Shown piece by piece: positions 1-6,979 of a stretch of 41,820 bases of DNA (position 1 is the stretch's first letter; each line of letters starts with the position of its first letter). A program made the position numbers and the translations under genes. This DNA is from Candidatus Caldatribacterium sp. (lineage in GTDB: Bacteria; Atribacterota; Atribacteria; Atribacterales; Caldatribacteriaceae): contig JANXBI010000066.1 of NCBI GenBank assembly GCA_025060675.1, forward strand, positions 1 to 41,820, in the 5' to 3' direction. Under the pieces are notes generated by a model. The model made no database searches and was not told the DNA's origin. It saw nothing but the letters and a program-made list of their open reading frames with translations.

Positions 1-215
1 CCTTATGATTTTGTCCTGTTATTGTTTATTCCCTTTCAATCCCACTATGGTGCGATTGGAACCAGGCAATGGCGGTGGTGAAATTTTGCCTCGACTGCCT
101 TTCAATCCCACTATGGTGCGATTGGAACTTTTTTCTTTGCAGAGCAGATTTAGGTTCCAATCGCACCATAGTGGGATTGAAAGGGAATAAACAATAACAG
201 GACAAAATCATAAGG
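1..215. repeat. Inverted repeat, 62-bp perfect arms
   Basis: Bases 1-62 (a spacer plus a CRISPR repeat) are the exact reverse complement of 154-215. The 91 bp between the arms hold one further repeat-spacer unit (63-128) and a 25-bp stretch (129-153). Such a fold-back at the edge of a sequence is what a chimeric amplification product or a mis-assembled contig end looks like. A genuine inversion inside the array is the alternative. Confidence 0.85.
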
Positions 216-243
216 AAAAGTTTTGATCGCACAATAGTGAAAG
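1..243. CRISPR. CRISPR array end with inverted units
   Basis: Three identical 30-bp repeats lie at 33-62 and 99-128 (both reading on the minus strand) and at 154-183 (plus strand). Read in its presumed transcribed direction the repeat starts GTTCCAATCGC and ends GGGATTGAAAG; the ATTGAAA(C/G) end is typical of type I/III repeats. A degenerate fourth copy, shortened by an internal deletion, is at 220-243 and probably marks the trailer end. Spacers 63-98 and 184-219 are each 36 bp, and 129-153 is a 25-bp stretch between oppositely oriented repeats. The spacer at 184-215 is the exact reverse complement of 1-32. No cas gene or leader is visible, so the array must continue beyond the left edge or be processed by Cas proteins encoded elsewhere. 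Confidence 0.85.
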
Positions 244-283
244 AAGCAGGGGTCAACACGAAGAAGCAAAATCTCGAATATTC

Positions 284-312
284 AAAACGAAAGCCCGAAG
301 AAGCTACGGGCT
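284..312 (-). terminator. Rho-independent terminator of the 343-909 gene
   Basis: On the minus strand a stem AGCCCG/CGGGCT with a 9-nt loop (292-312) is followed by TTCGTTTT. It sits about 30 nt past the stop of the secreted-protein gene. The stem is short, so the call is moderate. Confidence 0.55.
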
Positions 313-342
313 GCTCGTAGTCATCCCCGGGCAATAAGTACC

Positions 343-909
343 CTAAAGCCTCTTAAAGGGAAGCCGAAAACTGGTCTCCTTATCAGAGAGTTTGTCTTTT
401 ACCGTGACCTCCAGAACGTAATCCCCTGGGTCAAGGTTGAAGGAGAAAGAAAACGAGAAGAAGAGCTCAAAAACCGGTGCTTTGGTAATATATCGGAATT
501 CTTCCCAGGATTCCTCACCGCCAAGGTAGTTCCCGCCCTTGTCGTAGACTGCGTAACCAACAGCAAGATAGGTGTGGTACACATCGCCTTCTTGCAGAAT
601 CGTATAGTTCTTTGGTTCCGCGTACACGTACATTACCTCGTCGCCAATGAAGGTCTGCGAGGGACGTGGACGGTATACCGCGAAAGACCGTGGTTCTTCT
701 TCAACGAAAAGGTATGTTGGACAGGTAAGAGGAGCTTTGTTCCAAAGCACAAGATATGCTCTTTTAACAAGATCCTGAGCCTCTTCAACTTTCCCCTCTG
801 TGAGAAGCGTCACTGCATCTTGGAGAAGCTTTGCTTCATCCTGGGCGAATCCAGAAGCTATGGTGAGGAAGAAGCTGAGGGCAAGAACAAGGGGAACAAG
901 GAGTTTCAT
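343..909 (-). CDS. Secreted protein of unknown function
   Basis: The 188-residue product has a clear Sec signal peptide (MKLLVPLVLALSFFLTIASG, cleavage near FAQ-DE) and no lipobox, so it should be periplasmic or secreted. Residues 24-55 form an amphipathic helix that looks like a short TPR-like segment (LLTEGKVEEAQDLVKRAYLV). The rest is beta-rich, ending with a strand pattern (GDYVLEVTVKDKLSDKETSF) like an immunoglobulin-type or intermolecular-recognition sandwich domain. The ATG is supported by AGGAGG 8 nt upstream. It is transcribed divergently from the acetyltransferase gene across a 53-bp gap and is followed by a terminator. I do not recognise the family. Confidence 0.8.
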   Translation of the reverse strand: MKLLVPLVLALSFFLTIASGFAQDEAKLLQDAVTLLTEGKVEEAQDLVKRAYLVLWNKAPLTCPTYLFVEEEPRSFAVYRPRPSQTFIGDEVMYVYAEPKNYTILQEGDVYHTYLAVGYAVYDKGGNYLGGEESWEEFRYITKAPVFELFFSFSFSFNLDPGDYVLEVTVKDKLSDKETSFRLPFKRL

Positions 910-937
910 GGAGGATCCCTCCTCTTGCGTTTCTTTT

Positions 938-966
938 ATTATAGCAGACTCTCTGCTACAATATGA
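938..966 (-). promoter_or_regulatory. Promoter candidate for the 343-909 gene
   Basis: Minus-strand TATAAT lies at 943-938 with a weak -35 (TTCATA) 18 bp upstream. A small palindrome GCAGA-n3-TCTGC (944-956) sits in the spacer and overlaps the start region of the divergent gene, so it could be an operator. Confidence 0.4.
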
Positions 967-1478
967 ACGCCATGAGGGAGAGGCTTCTTGTCATTCGAAG
1001 AGCGAAAGAGGAAGACCTCCAAGCCATAACGGAGATTTACAACGAAGCAGTGTTAACTACTATTTCTACCTTCCATCTCTACCCAAGGTCTTTCGAAGAG
1101 CAAATCCGCTGGTTCGAAAGCCACACTGAGCGCTATCCCCTCCTCGTCGCCGAAGAAAACGGTCTTGTCGTCGCTTGGGCTTGTTTGAGTCCATATTCCG
1201 ACCGAGAGGGTTACCAGTACACGGTGACCGACTCCATTTACGTACGACGGGAGTTTCGCCGACAACACATCGGATACGAGCTTCTAAGTGCCCTTGTTGA
1301 AGAGGCAAGACGCCTCCTATACCACTCTATCGTCGCCGTTATCGCCAGCGAGAACATCGCAAGCATTAAGCTCCACGAGAAACTCGGTTTTGTCCTCCGA
1401 GGCGTTCTCAAAGAAGCGGGGTTCAAATTCGGCCGATGGATCGATGTATGCTTTTACCAAAAGATGCTCTCCCCATAA
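963..1478 (+). CDS. GNAT acetyltransferase, phosphinothricin-acetyltransferase-like
   Basis: The 171-residue product is a single-domain GNAT N-acetyltransferase that would transfer acetyl from acetyl-CoA to an amine. The order of elements matches the PAT/Bar/MddA subgroup: N-terminal IRRAKEEDLQAITEIYNEAV, the central WACLSPYSDREGY, the acetyl-CoA segment near VRREFRRQHIGYELL (residues 93-107) and the C-terminal EKLGFVLRGVLKEAGFKFGRW, which strongly resembles phosphinothricin acetyltransferases. The usual Q/R-x-x-G-x-G/A loop reads QHIGYE, a departure at the last position. The natural substrate of these chromosomal enzymes is often a methionine derivative rather than the herbicide. An alternative start is the ATG at 972; neither has a good ribosome site, and TACAAT lies immediately upstream (957-962), so a leaderless transcript from 972 is possible. 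Confidence 0.85.
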   Translation: MNAMRERLLVIRRAKEEDLQAITEIYNEAVLTTISTFHLYPRSFEEQIRWFESHTERYPLLVAEENGLVVAWACLSPYSDREGYQYTVTDSIYVRREFRRQHIGYELLSALVEEARRLLYHSIVAVIASENIASIKLHEKLGFVLRGVLKEAGFKFGRWIDVCFYQKMLSP

Positions 1479-1837
1479 GGAACTCCAGAAGCCTTCCTTC
1501 TACCCTTCTGTTCCTTACAAAGCAACGAACGAGACACTCCCATGCCGACATACGCATAGGTGGTGGACCAAAAACGGATAACATTGCTCTCTCTAAGGGA
1601 GTTAGAGGCGCCACCATATCACCAAGAGAAATGGAGAAGGCAAGAATCACACTTACTCAAGGAAGAGAAAGGGACCTTCTCCCTGATGACTCCCCATACG
1701 ACATCATTCTTATTTCCTTCCTGAGATTTCGCCTTGGAACCCTTGAGATGTTTGGTGGGTCTGTCTGCAAGAGAAGATGACCGGGGTAGGCTGCACCAGG
1801 GTGTGAAAGGAAGACGAAGGGGAACGATTCTAAAGGG
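1479..1837. other. Intergenic region without a supported gene
   Basis: About 360 bp between the acetyltransferase and the Rad52-like gene. Open frames exist on both strands (for example 1436-1780 plus and 1423-1650 minus) but none has a recognisable sequence, a ribosome site or a consistent codon pattern. A small hairpin AGGGA-n5-TCCCT is present near 1670-1684. It may hold the promoter of the Rad52-like gene, but I see no convincing -10/-35 pair. Confidence 0.5.
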
Positions 1838-1843
1838 GTGGTG

Positions 1844-2395
1844 ATGCTAGTGAAAAACAGGGATATTCTTGAGAAGAAGTTTTCCAAAAAGGAGGTAAAA
1901 AGTCGACCAGGTCCAGGAGGACGAACAATTCTCTACGTCGATACGGCCTCAGTCATTCGACGCCTTAACGAAGCGTTTGATGGCGACTGGTCTTTCGAGA
2001 TTAAGGAAAAGCACATTGACACAGAGAATGGGTATGTCTGGGTCCTCGGGCGCCTGACCTGTGGGGGTGTGGTGAAGGAACAGTTTGGATCAAAGGCTAT
2101 TGCGTACAACCCTGATGGGTCCTTCGTGGACCTTGGGGACGACCTCAAAGCTGCTGCCTCTGATGCATTAAAGAAGTGTGCCACACTTCTTGGAGTGGGA
2201 CTTTACCTCTACGAAGGCGAGGAAGAAGAACCTCAGGAGACCTTTCGACCAGCGACAGAACGACAGAAAAACTTTATTCGGAACCTCTTGAAGGAACAAG
2301 GGAAGCCAGTGAATGAGCAATGGATTGCCTCGCTTTCTGCCCAGGAAGCTTCTGAACTCATTGATAAACTTCGAGGAGAAGCAAGCAAACGGTAA
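1844..2395 (+). CDS. Rad52/Rad22-family single-strand annealing protein
   Basis: The 183-residue protein belongs to the Rad52/Rad59 family (Sak-type annealing proteins, usually phage-encoded), which form rings on ssDNA and pair complementary strands. Seen directly: the N-terminal RPGPGGRTILYVDTASVIRRL, the beta-sheet core WSFEIKEKHIDTENGYVWVL, and the diagnostic helix DLKAAASDALKKCATLLGVG followed by LYLYEGEEEE. The C-terminal tail (RQKNFIRNLLKEQGKP ... SAQEASELIDKL) is the small helical motif common behind phage recombinases. GTG codons at 1838 and 1841 are in frame; I prefer ATG 1844 because GGGG (1834-1837) is then 6 nt away. No other phage gene is near, so this is either a domesticated recombinase or a stable repair gene. 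The AmaP-like gene follows after 12 bp. Confidence 0.85.
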   Translation: MLVKNRDILEKKFSKKEVKSRPGPGGRTILYVDTASVIRRLNEAFDGDWSFEIKEKHIDTENGYVWVLGRLTCGGVVKEQFGSKAIAYNPDGSFVDLGDDLKAAASDALKKCATLLGVGLYLYEGEEEEPQETFRPATERQKNFIRNLLKEQGKPVNEQWIASLSAQEASELIDKLRGEASKR

Positions 2396-2407
2396 GGGAG
2401 GGTTGGT

Positions 2408-2959
2408 ATGCAGCTTCTTGGAAAGGTTATAGCTGGAATCGTTGGGGTTTTGGTGCTCCTCTTTGCCCTGGGTATAGCGGTGCTTTTCTTTGACCTCGTA
2501 CCACTTTTGGCCATCCAGGAATGGATTGTCGATTTCCACACCCTGCTCCACCGCAACGTCCTTACCAGAGCCTTAAGCGCCGTAGGAATTGTAGCTCTTG
2601 TCCTTGGAGCAGTGCTGCTCTTTCGTCTCCTCTTGCCCCGAGGTGGTCGGTTCATCGTGCAGAGAACGGATGAAGGAGAAATTCGAGTTTCTTTTGATTC
2701 ACTCCATGCCCTTGCGCAAGAAGCCTTGCGGGGATTCCAAGAAATCATCGCTGTCACACCGAAGGTCGAAAGGGTCGGGTCTGAGGCACAACTCGCACTC
2801 CACCTTGTGGTCCGAACGGATACATCAATCCCAGAACTCTCGAGTCTCGTACAGACCAAAGTTCGGGAACGTATCGAGCGGCAAACTGGGATTACTTTAC
2901 GGAATATCAGGCTCTTTGTCGACTTACAACCCAAGGAAAATACGGTCGAGAATCCGTAA
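2408..2959 (+). CDS. amaP: AmaP-like membrane anchor (Asp23/DUF322 family)
   Basis: The 183-residue protein has two N-terminal membrane helices (about residues 5-30 and 55-78) followed by a cytoplasmic domain with the Asp23/DUF322 pattern (RGGRFIVQ ... EIRVSFDSLHALAQEAL ... ITLRNIRLFVDL). This matches the alkaline-shock-response membrane anchor AmaP, which tethers Asp23 to the membrane in Firmicutes. No Asp23 partner is visible here, so the partner is either elsewhere or absent. The ATG has a good site (AAGGGAGG, 6-7 nt spacing). It follows the Rad52-like gene by 12 bp, probably co-transcribed. Its last 36 bp overlap the end of the convergent methyltransferase gene. Confidence 0.8.
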   Translation: MQLLGKVIAGIVGVLVLLFALGIAVLFFDLVPLLAIQEWIVDFHTLLHRNVLTRALSAVGIVALVLGAVLLFRLLLPRGGRFIVQRTDEGEIRVSFDSLHALAQEALRGFQEIIAVTPKVERVGSEAQLALHLVVRTDTSIPELSSLVQTKVRERIERQTGITLRNIRLFVDLQPKENTVENP

Positions 2960-3553
2960 CACCCCAAAACCTCTGAGGTAGAAGAGAAGAACGACAAAAA
3001 CGAGGGTTCCAAGGGTTGCAGTCTCCCGTTTGAGGAGGACCTGGAGAGAAAAGGTGCCTTTGCGCTTTGGATAAGGTACAAGACGTGGTACGAAGCGAGG
3101 GACTGCGGAAGCATATTCCTCGTAAACCGCACCAAAGCGCTTGGCGAGAAAAGCTTCTTCAGCTCGAATAATGGATCCGTAAAGGAAAATGAAAACCCCT
3201 AGGAAAAGCGGGACAAGAACCAGAAGGCCTGAGAGGAAAACGATACCAAGGCCAATGCAGCCATTCGCAAGGTAGAGGGGATTTCGCAAGTATGCGTATG
3301 GTCCAGCGGTGGTAAGTTCCCGAACCTCTTCCATCGGGCCGCGGTACGTTTTAATGTACCCACAGGCCCAAAGACGCAGGCACTCTCCAAGGATAACAAG
3401 GAGAAGCCCAAGGCGGAAAAGAGGTACGGTCGGATGGGCGAAAAGGTACACTACGCCCCCCAAAACCCCCCAAATGGTTCCCCGGTGTGGGAAAAGCCAC
3501 GCCCCTACTTTTTCGATTCCTCGAAGAGGCGCCAGAGTTCGTCTTGAGGACAT
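2924..3553 (-). CDS. ICMT/phospholipid methyltransferase-family membrane protein
   Basis: The 209-residue integral membrane protein carries the isoprenylcysteine carboxyl methyltransferase/PEMT signature: GYIKTYRGPMEEVREL, then the SAM-binding GPYAYLRNPLYLANG near residues 84-98, and a conserved RAEEAFLAKRFGAVYEEY segment after the next helix. Five to six hydrophobic segments are visible, with an extra helix at the C-terminus. Bacterial members methylate varied small or lipid substrates, so the substrate is unknown. The start lies 49 bp inside the HypE-like gene; GGAGG 10 nt upstream supports it. It is the third gene of an overlapping set with bactofilin and the HypE-like protein, which suggests a linked envelope or modification role. 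Confidence 0.82.
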   Translation of the reverse strand: MSSRRTLAPLRGIEKVGAWLFPHRGTIWGVLGGVVYLFAHPTVPLFRLGLLLVILGECLRLWACGYIKTYRGPMEEVRELTTAGPYAYLRNPLYLANGCIGLGIVFLSGLLVLVPLFLGVFIFLYGSIIRAEEAFLAKRFGAVYEEYASAVPRFVPRLVPYPKRKGTFSLQVLLKRETATLGTLVFVVLLFYLRGFGVLRILDRIFLGL

Positions 3554-4512
3554 TCTCTAATCTCCTCCCGCCTTCCATCTCTCCGAAAAAGCAGGCAACT
3601 ACCCTCAGTCACCCAGCCAATCGTTGCAGCAGGAATCGCTGCCTCCTGAAGAGCCGCAAGAAGAGGCGTTGGATTTGGAGTGAAAATGAGGAGTGTACCG
3701 CTTGAGATAAGGCGAAGGGGGTCGCACCCAAAGTGTTTCGTAATCTTCTCAGTCTCCGGAAACACAAGCACCCTGTTTTCCTCAACCACAAACCCAAGAC
3801 CTTGTGCACTACAAACTTCCCAAATAGCCCCAAGAATGCCCCCCTCAGTTGCATCATGGAGACAATGGGGGGAGAACCTAAGGGCAATTCGTCCCTCAGG
3901 GAGAACGCTCACCTTGGTGAGGAATGCCTTGGCTCTCTGAAGTTCCTCGTCGGTGAGAACTCCCTTGAGTTCCTCAGCATACTCCAAAGCGAGAATTCCT
4001 GTTCCTTCTATTCCCGCACCCTTAGTCATGACAATGGCATCCCCTGGAACAACCCTCGTTACATCCGGGAGGGGCTCGCAGGCAATCTTCCCAATGCCGG
4101 TGCAGTGCACGACAGGACGCGTTACAGCATCGGTGACCTCCGTGTGTCCACCAAGGATGGCAAAGCCAATTTCTCGCGCTGCCCCATCGAGTTCGCGCAT
4201 CATGCCCTCTACAAGGGAGGAGGGGACACCTGGAGGAAAAAGGAGACTGACGATAAGCGCCACAGGTTCAGCCCCTGAGGCAATAAGATCGTTCGCCACA
4301 AGATGTGGTGCTAACGCTCCAGCACCGAGTGTGGTTCCCGTTACTGGATCACAGGTACAAGAAAGGTAGAAAGGTGAAAAGCGTAAGACCCCACAGTCCC
4401 GGCCAAGGTGGGGTCCAAAGACCACTTCCTCACGCTCTTTCCCTCGAAAGGGAAAAACGAGACGCTCAAGCTCTTGAGGTGAGAGCTTCCCGAGCTTCAC
4501 AAGCTTTCCCAT
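3505..4512 (-). CDS. HypE-like AIR-synthase-family protein
   Basis: The 335-residue protein has the two-domain AIR synthase/PurM fold shared by HypE, ThiL, SelD and PurM. The best match is the HypE branch (COG0309): GRDCGVLRF near the N-terminus, CDPVTGTTLGAGALA, NDLIASGAEP, the GGHTEVTDAVTRPVV segment and HDATEGGILGAIWE in the second domain. True HypE ends in a cysteine that carries the carbamoyl/cyano group for [NiFe] hydrogenase; this protein ends LWRLFEESKK and has no terminal cysteine. No other hyp or hydrogenase gene is near, so it is a HypE relative of unknown role, probably an ATP-using enzyme. It overlaps the bactofilin gene by 47 bp upstream and the methyltransferase gene by 49 bp downstream, implying translational coupling. 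Confidence 0.82.
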   Translation of the reverse strand: MGKLVKLGKLSPQELERLVFPFRGKEREEVVFGPHLGRDCGVLRFSPFYLSCTCDPVTGTTLGAGALAPHLVANDLIASGAEPVALIVSLLFPPGVPSSLVEGMMRELDGAAREIGFAILGGHTEVTDAVTRPVVHCTGIGKIACEPLPDVTRVVPGDAIVMTKGAGIEGTGILALEYAEELKGVLTDEELQRAKAFLTKVSVLPEGRIALRFSPHCLHDATEGGILGAIWEVCSAQGLGFVVEENRVLVFPETEKITKHFGCDPLRLISSGTLLIFTPNPTPLLAALQEAAIPAATIGWVTEGSCLLFRRDGRREEIRECPQDELWRLFEESKK

Positions 4513-4906
4513 GCCCTCCTACGCAGATTCGTCCTCGCATCCTTGCCCCATCTTCGATGTACAGCGTTTCAGTATGAATTTCCCCCTCTACACGGCTTTC
4601 GGGGGCCAGGTAAAGGATTGTGCTCCGGAAAACCCCCCGACAATGCCCTTCAATGTAGATGCAGTGCGATTCCACTTCTACCGTTGCTTTCGCCGTTGCG
4701 GCAAAAACAGATACCGGACAACGGATACTGCCGCGCACCTCCCCTTCGATGCGCACAAGAGAAGTGCTTTCAATCTCCCCGTCGAAAGTCGCTGAGGGAG
4801 GGAAAAAGACATCAACCGGGTATCGGGAAAAAGCGGGGTCGATTCTTCTCCACAGCTTCCCAAGTAGCGCATTCTTCCAAGCTGCAAGCGTTGCAAGGAG
4901 AGACAT
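4466..4906 (-). CDS. Bactofilin
   Basis: The 146-residue protein is a bactofilin (DUF583, polymer-forming cytoskeletal protein). The core (residues about 38-130) shows the regular beta-helix spacing of hydrophobic and glycine residues: ATFDGEIESTSLVRIEGEVRG, then GHCRGVFRSTILYLAPESRVEG and TLYIEDGARMRGRICV. Bactofilins assemble into non-polar filaments under the inner membrane and often act with peptidoglycan enzymes. The N-terminal 35 residues are basic and amphipathic, as expected for a membrane-targeting tail. Minus-strand TATAAT sits only 6 nt before the ATG and there is no room for a ribosome site, so translation is probably leaderless. It heads the set with the HypE-like and ICMT-like genes. 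Confidence 0.85.
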   Translation of the reverse strand: MSLLATLAAWKNALLGKLWRRIDPAFSRYPVDVFFPPSATFDGEIESTSLVRIEGEVRGSIRCPVSVFAATAKATVEVESHCIYIEGHCRGVFRSTILYLAPESRVEGEIHTETLYIEDGARMRGRICVGGHGKACEAREALTSRA

Positions 4907-4912
4907 ACAGAA

Positions 4913-4918
4913 ATTATA
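4913..4918 (-). promoter_or_regulatory. -10 element for bactofilin, leaderless transcript likely
   Basis: A perfect minus-strand TATAAT ends 6 nt before the bactofilin ATG (4906). The expected transcription start falls on or next to the A of ATG. No strong -35 is visible; the upstream DNA is the U-tract of the porin terminator. Confidence 0.55.
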
Positions 4919-4930
4919 CCGAACACAGAG

Positions 4931-4966
4931 GTAATAAAAAAGCCCCCGGAGATTTCTCCGGGGGCT
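4931..4966 (-). terminator. Rho-independent terminator of the SLH porin gene
   Basis: A perfect 12-bp stem (4941-4952 with 4955-4966, GC-rich AGCCCCCGGAGA arm) is followed on the minus strand by TTTTTTATTAC. It begins 15 nt past the porin stop and separates the porin from the bactofilin promoter. Confidence 0.92.
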
Positions 4967-4980
4967 TTAGGGCCCTTGTC

Positions 4981-6714
4981 TTAGAAGGTTACCTTAAGCT
5001 CTGCTTTGACTGTGCCAGCGCTGTCGACGATGTTGCCCTGACCAAAGTTGTCACCATCATCCCAGGTGTTGAGTTCGTAGCCAAGGGTGAGTGTGGTGTT
5101 CTCCGCCATATCCCAGTCAAGCTGTGCCAGGACGCTGTACGGTGGAACACCTGCTGGTGTGGCGCTGTCGTAGCGAGCTTCAAGAGTTGCAGTAGTGCCT
5201 TCTTTAAGCCACATGTACTTGAACTGACCAACAGCGGTAATACCCTGAGTAGCCATATTGTACTCGGCTCCAACTGAGAGGTATGCGGCGTTCTCTTCGC
5301 TGTCAAGGTCAAGTGGGTAGTTCAAGTATGCACCGTAGAGGACAATACCACTGGTGAGGAGATCATAGGTTACCTTCACGACGCCCTTTTCTTCGGTGCC
5401 TTCGTTAGTGATTTCAGCAACATCCTTAGCTGCATCCTCTGGGACATAAGTGACAGTACCAACAACTTTGCTCTTTGTCTGAGTACCAGTGGAGATTGCC
5501 TGTGCGTAGTCGTACTCAAGCTTCAACTTCCACTGCTCAGCAGCTTCTTCTCCAGAGAGATCAAAGGTTGCTGCAACACCAAAGCCCATCTCATCAGCAT
5601 TGAAGCTACTTGGCGATGCTGCAGAAGTGGCTGGAGTAAATCCAGCAGTGATATAATGGCCATCAAGTGTTACATCGATATCTTCGCTCGCTTTGATATC
5701 GATCTGACCCGCTACACCATAGCTTCCAGAGAGCACTCCGTAAGCACCTTCAAGGGTAAGTTTGACATCCGATTCATCGAAGTCTGTCCAACCACTGGCG
5801 CTCACAATAAGGTCGGAGCCTGCATTCTGGAGTGATGCGCCTTCAGGCATCCAGGTAACGCCAAGAGCAACTTTTTCCCATTCCATACGGAGTGTGTAGA
5901 ACTCGTTCACGTCAGCGAGCATCTTCCAGGTAATGTCGCCATCCTCTGGAGCGTAAACAGCGTAGATACCTTCGTAGCTCAAATCGTTGCCGTCATCGTC
6001 AGGCTGGTACTTACCGAGGACAAGGCCAAGATCCAATGCAGGTTGATCGATATCACCTACTCGGATATACCACTCGTCCTTCTTGTAGTCGATAAAGAAG
6101 TTGTCTGCAGAGACAGAAGGAGTTGCAAAGGTATCCTTAATCGTGAGCTTAACACCGGCAGTGGTGTAATCGTTGATAGTGGCAACGATGTTGAGAGTGG
6201 TCTTGTCAGAGAGTTTGGCATCAGTCTTGCCCGAAGCGGTAGGTGCGTACGCAGTGTAGGTAACGTCGAACTCACCAGTAACCTTCACTGGTTCAGCGTA
6301 CTTCTCAAGTGCGGCAACCCGATCCTCAAGAGCCTTAATGGCAGCACTCTGCTCGCCAAGAGCCTTCTTGAGGTCCTCAACGGTGACACCAAGCTGCTTG
6401 AGTTCATCGGCGAATTCCTGAACGAGTTTCTCAAGAGTAGCGATATCCTCCTGGGTTGCGTAACCAGCTTCATCGATTTTCTGCTCCAAGTATCCAACAG
6501 CACGAGCAATGGCCATAGCGAATTCGTACCGGGTCAAGGCACGGTTGCCACCAAAGGTCCCATCGGGATACCCGACGATGATCCCCTTAGCCGCCAAGCT
6601 CTGGACAGCATCATACGCCCAGTGGTTCAGGGGGACATCCACAAAGGGGTTTGCCGCAAGAGCATAGCCAGCAAGGGCAAACACAAGAGCAACGGCCAAC
6701 GCGAGTTTCCTCAT
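4981..6714 (-). CDS. SLH-domain outer-membrane porin (Omp-alpha/SlpA-like)
   Basis: The 577-residue protein has a signal peptide (MRKLALAVALVFALAGYALA), one SLH domain (about residues 21-82: FVDVPLNHWAYDAVQSLAAKG ... GNRALTRYEFAMAIAR), a coiled coil (about 83-140) and a long beta-barrel rich in Y/T/D strands that ends ...KAELKVTF. The terminal phenylalanine is the usual outer-membrane barrel signal. The SLH domain would grip the cell wall and the coil would span the periplasm, as in Thermus SlpA, Thermotoga Omp-alpha and Synergistes porins. I place the start at 6714 because AGGAGG lies 7 nt upstream; an upstream in-frame ATG (6762) has none. It is monocistronic with a strong terminator, suggesting an abundant protein. 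Confidence 0.9.
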   Translation of the reverse strand: MRKLALAVALVFALAGYALAANPFVDVPLNHWAYDAVQSLAAKGIIVGYPDGTFGGNRALTRYEFAMAIARAVGYLEQKIDEAGYATQEDIATLEKLVQEFADELKQLGVTVEDLKKALGEQSAAIKALEDRVAALEKYAEPVKVTGEFDVTYTAYAPTASGKTDAKLSDKTTLNIVATINDYTTAGVKLTIKDTFATPSVSADNFFIDYKKDEWYIRVGDIDQPALDLGLVLGKYQPDDDGNDLSYEGIYAVYAPEDGDITWKMLADVNEFYTLRMEWEKVALGVTWMPEGASLQNAGSDLIVSASGWTDFDESDVKLTLEGAYGVLSGSYGVAGQIDIKASEDIDVTLDGHYITAGFTPATSAASPSSFNADEMGFGVAATFDLSGEEAAEQWKLKLEYDYAQAISTGTQTKSKVVGTVTYVPEDAAKDVAEITNEGTEEKGVVKVTYDLLTSGIVLYGAYLNYPLDLDSEENAAYLSVGAEYNMATQGITAVGQFKYMWLKEGTTATLEARYDSATPAGVPPYSVLAQLDWDMAENTTLTLGYELNTWDDGDNFGQGNIVDSAGTVKAELKVTF

Positions 6715-6979
6715 ACGCCAACCTCCTTGGTTGTTTGGATTTTTAGCCTTCCGTCCCACCAAGGAGGGATAAGAGAGTGTCCACGTTTCCTCTCAATCCC
6801 TCTCCCTCGGACTTCCGGCCGCCACCACACATCCCTTCTCCCGGGCCACCAAGTCTTCCCTGTTCACCTCCTTTCCACACCCAGGAGCTTGGGACAGGAT
6901 AGCCACCTATCCTTCCACCTATAATATACGCCAAAATCGCCCATTTGGCTACACAGTCCCCCGAAAAAATTTCGAAAAT
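6715..6979 (-). promoter_or_regulatory. Leader and promoter region of the SLH porin
   Basis: 265 bp lie between the porin ATG and the end of bpsA. A TATTAT/TATATT cluster on the minus strand near 6921-6928 could be the -10, which would give a leader of about 200 nt. A hairpin GGATAG-CCAC-CTATCC lies at 6897-6912, at the start of that leader. The leader is GC- and purine-rich and has no match I recognise to a known riboswitch. No gene is supported. Confidence 0.4.

Noticed and set aside
26..334. Open frame of 102 codons running through the CRISPR repeats
   Set aside because: It repeats the same peptide with each CRISPR unit and has no start signal; it is a by-product of the array.
1436..1780. 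Plus-strand open frame of 114 codons after the acetyltransferase gene
   Set aside because: It begins inside the acetyltransferase gene, has no ribosome site and no recognisable sequence.
3505..4512. Reading the AIR-synthase-fold protein as true hydrogenase maturation factor HypE
   Set aside because: The C-terminal cysteine is missing and no hyp or hydrogenase gene is nearby.
6043..6924. Long plus-strand open frame (293 codons) opposite the SLH porin gene
   Set aside because: It is the complement of an obvious porin gene with a signal peptide and SLH domain; the low-complexity coding of the porin opens the other strand.
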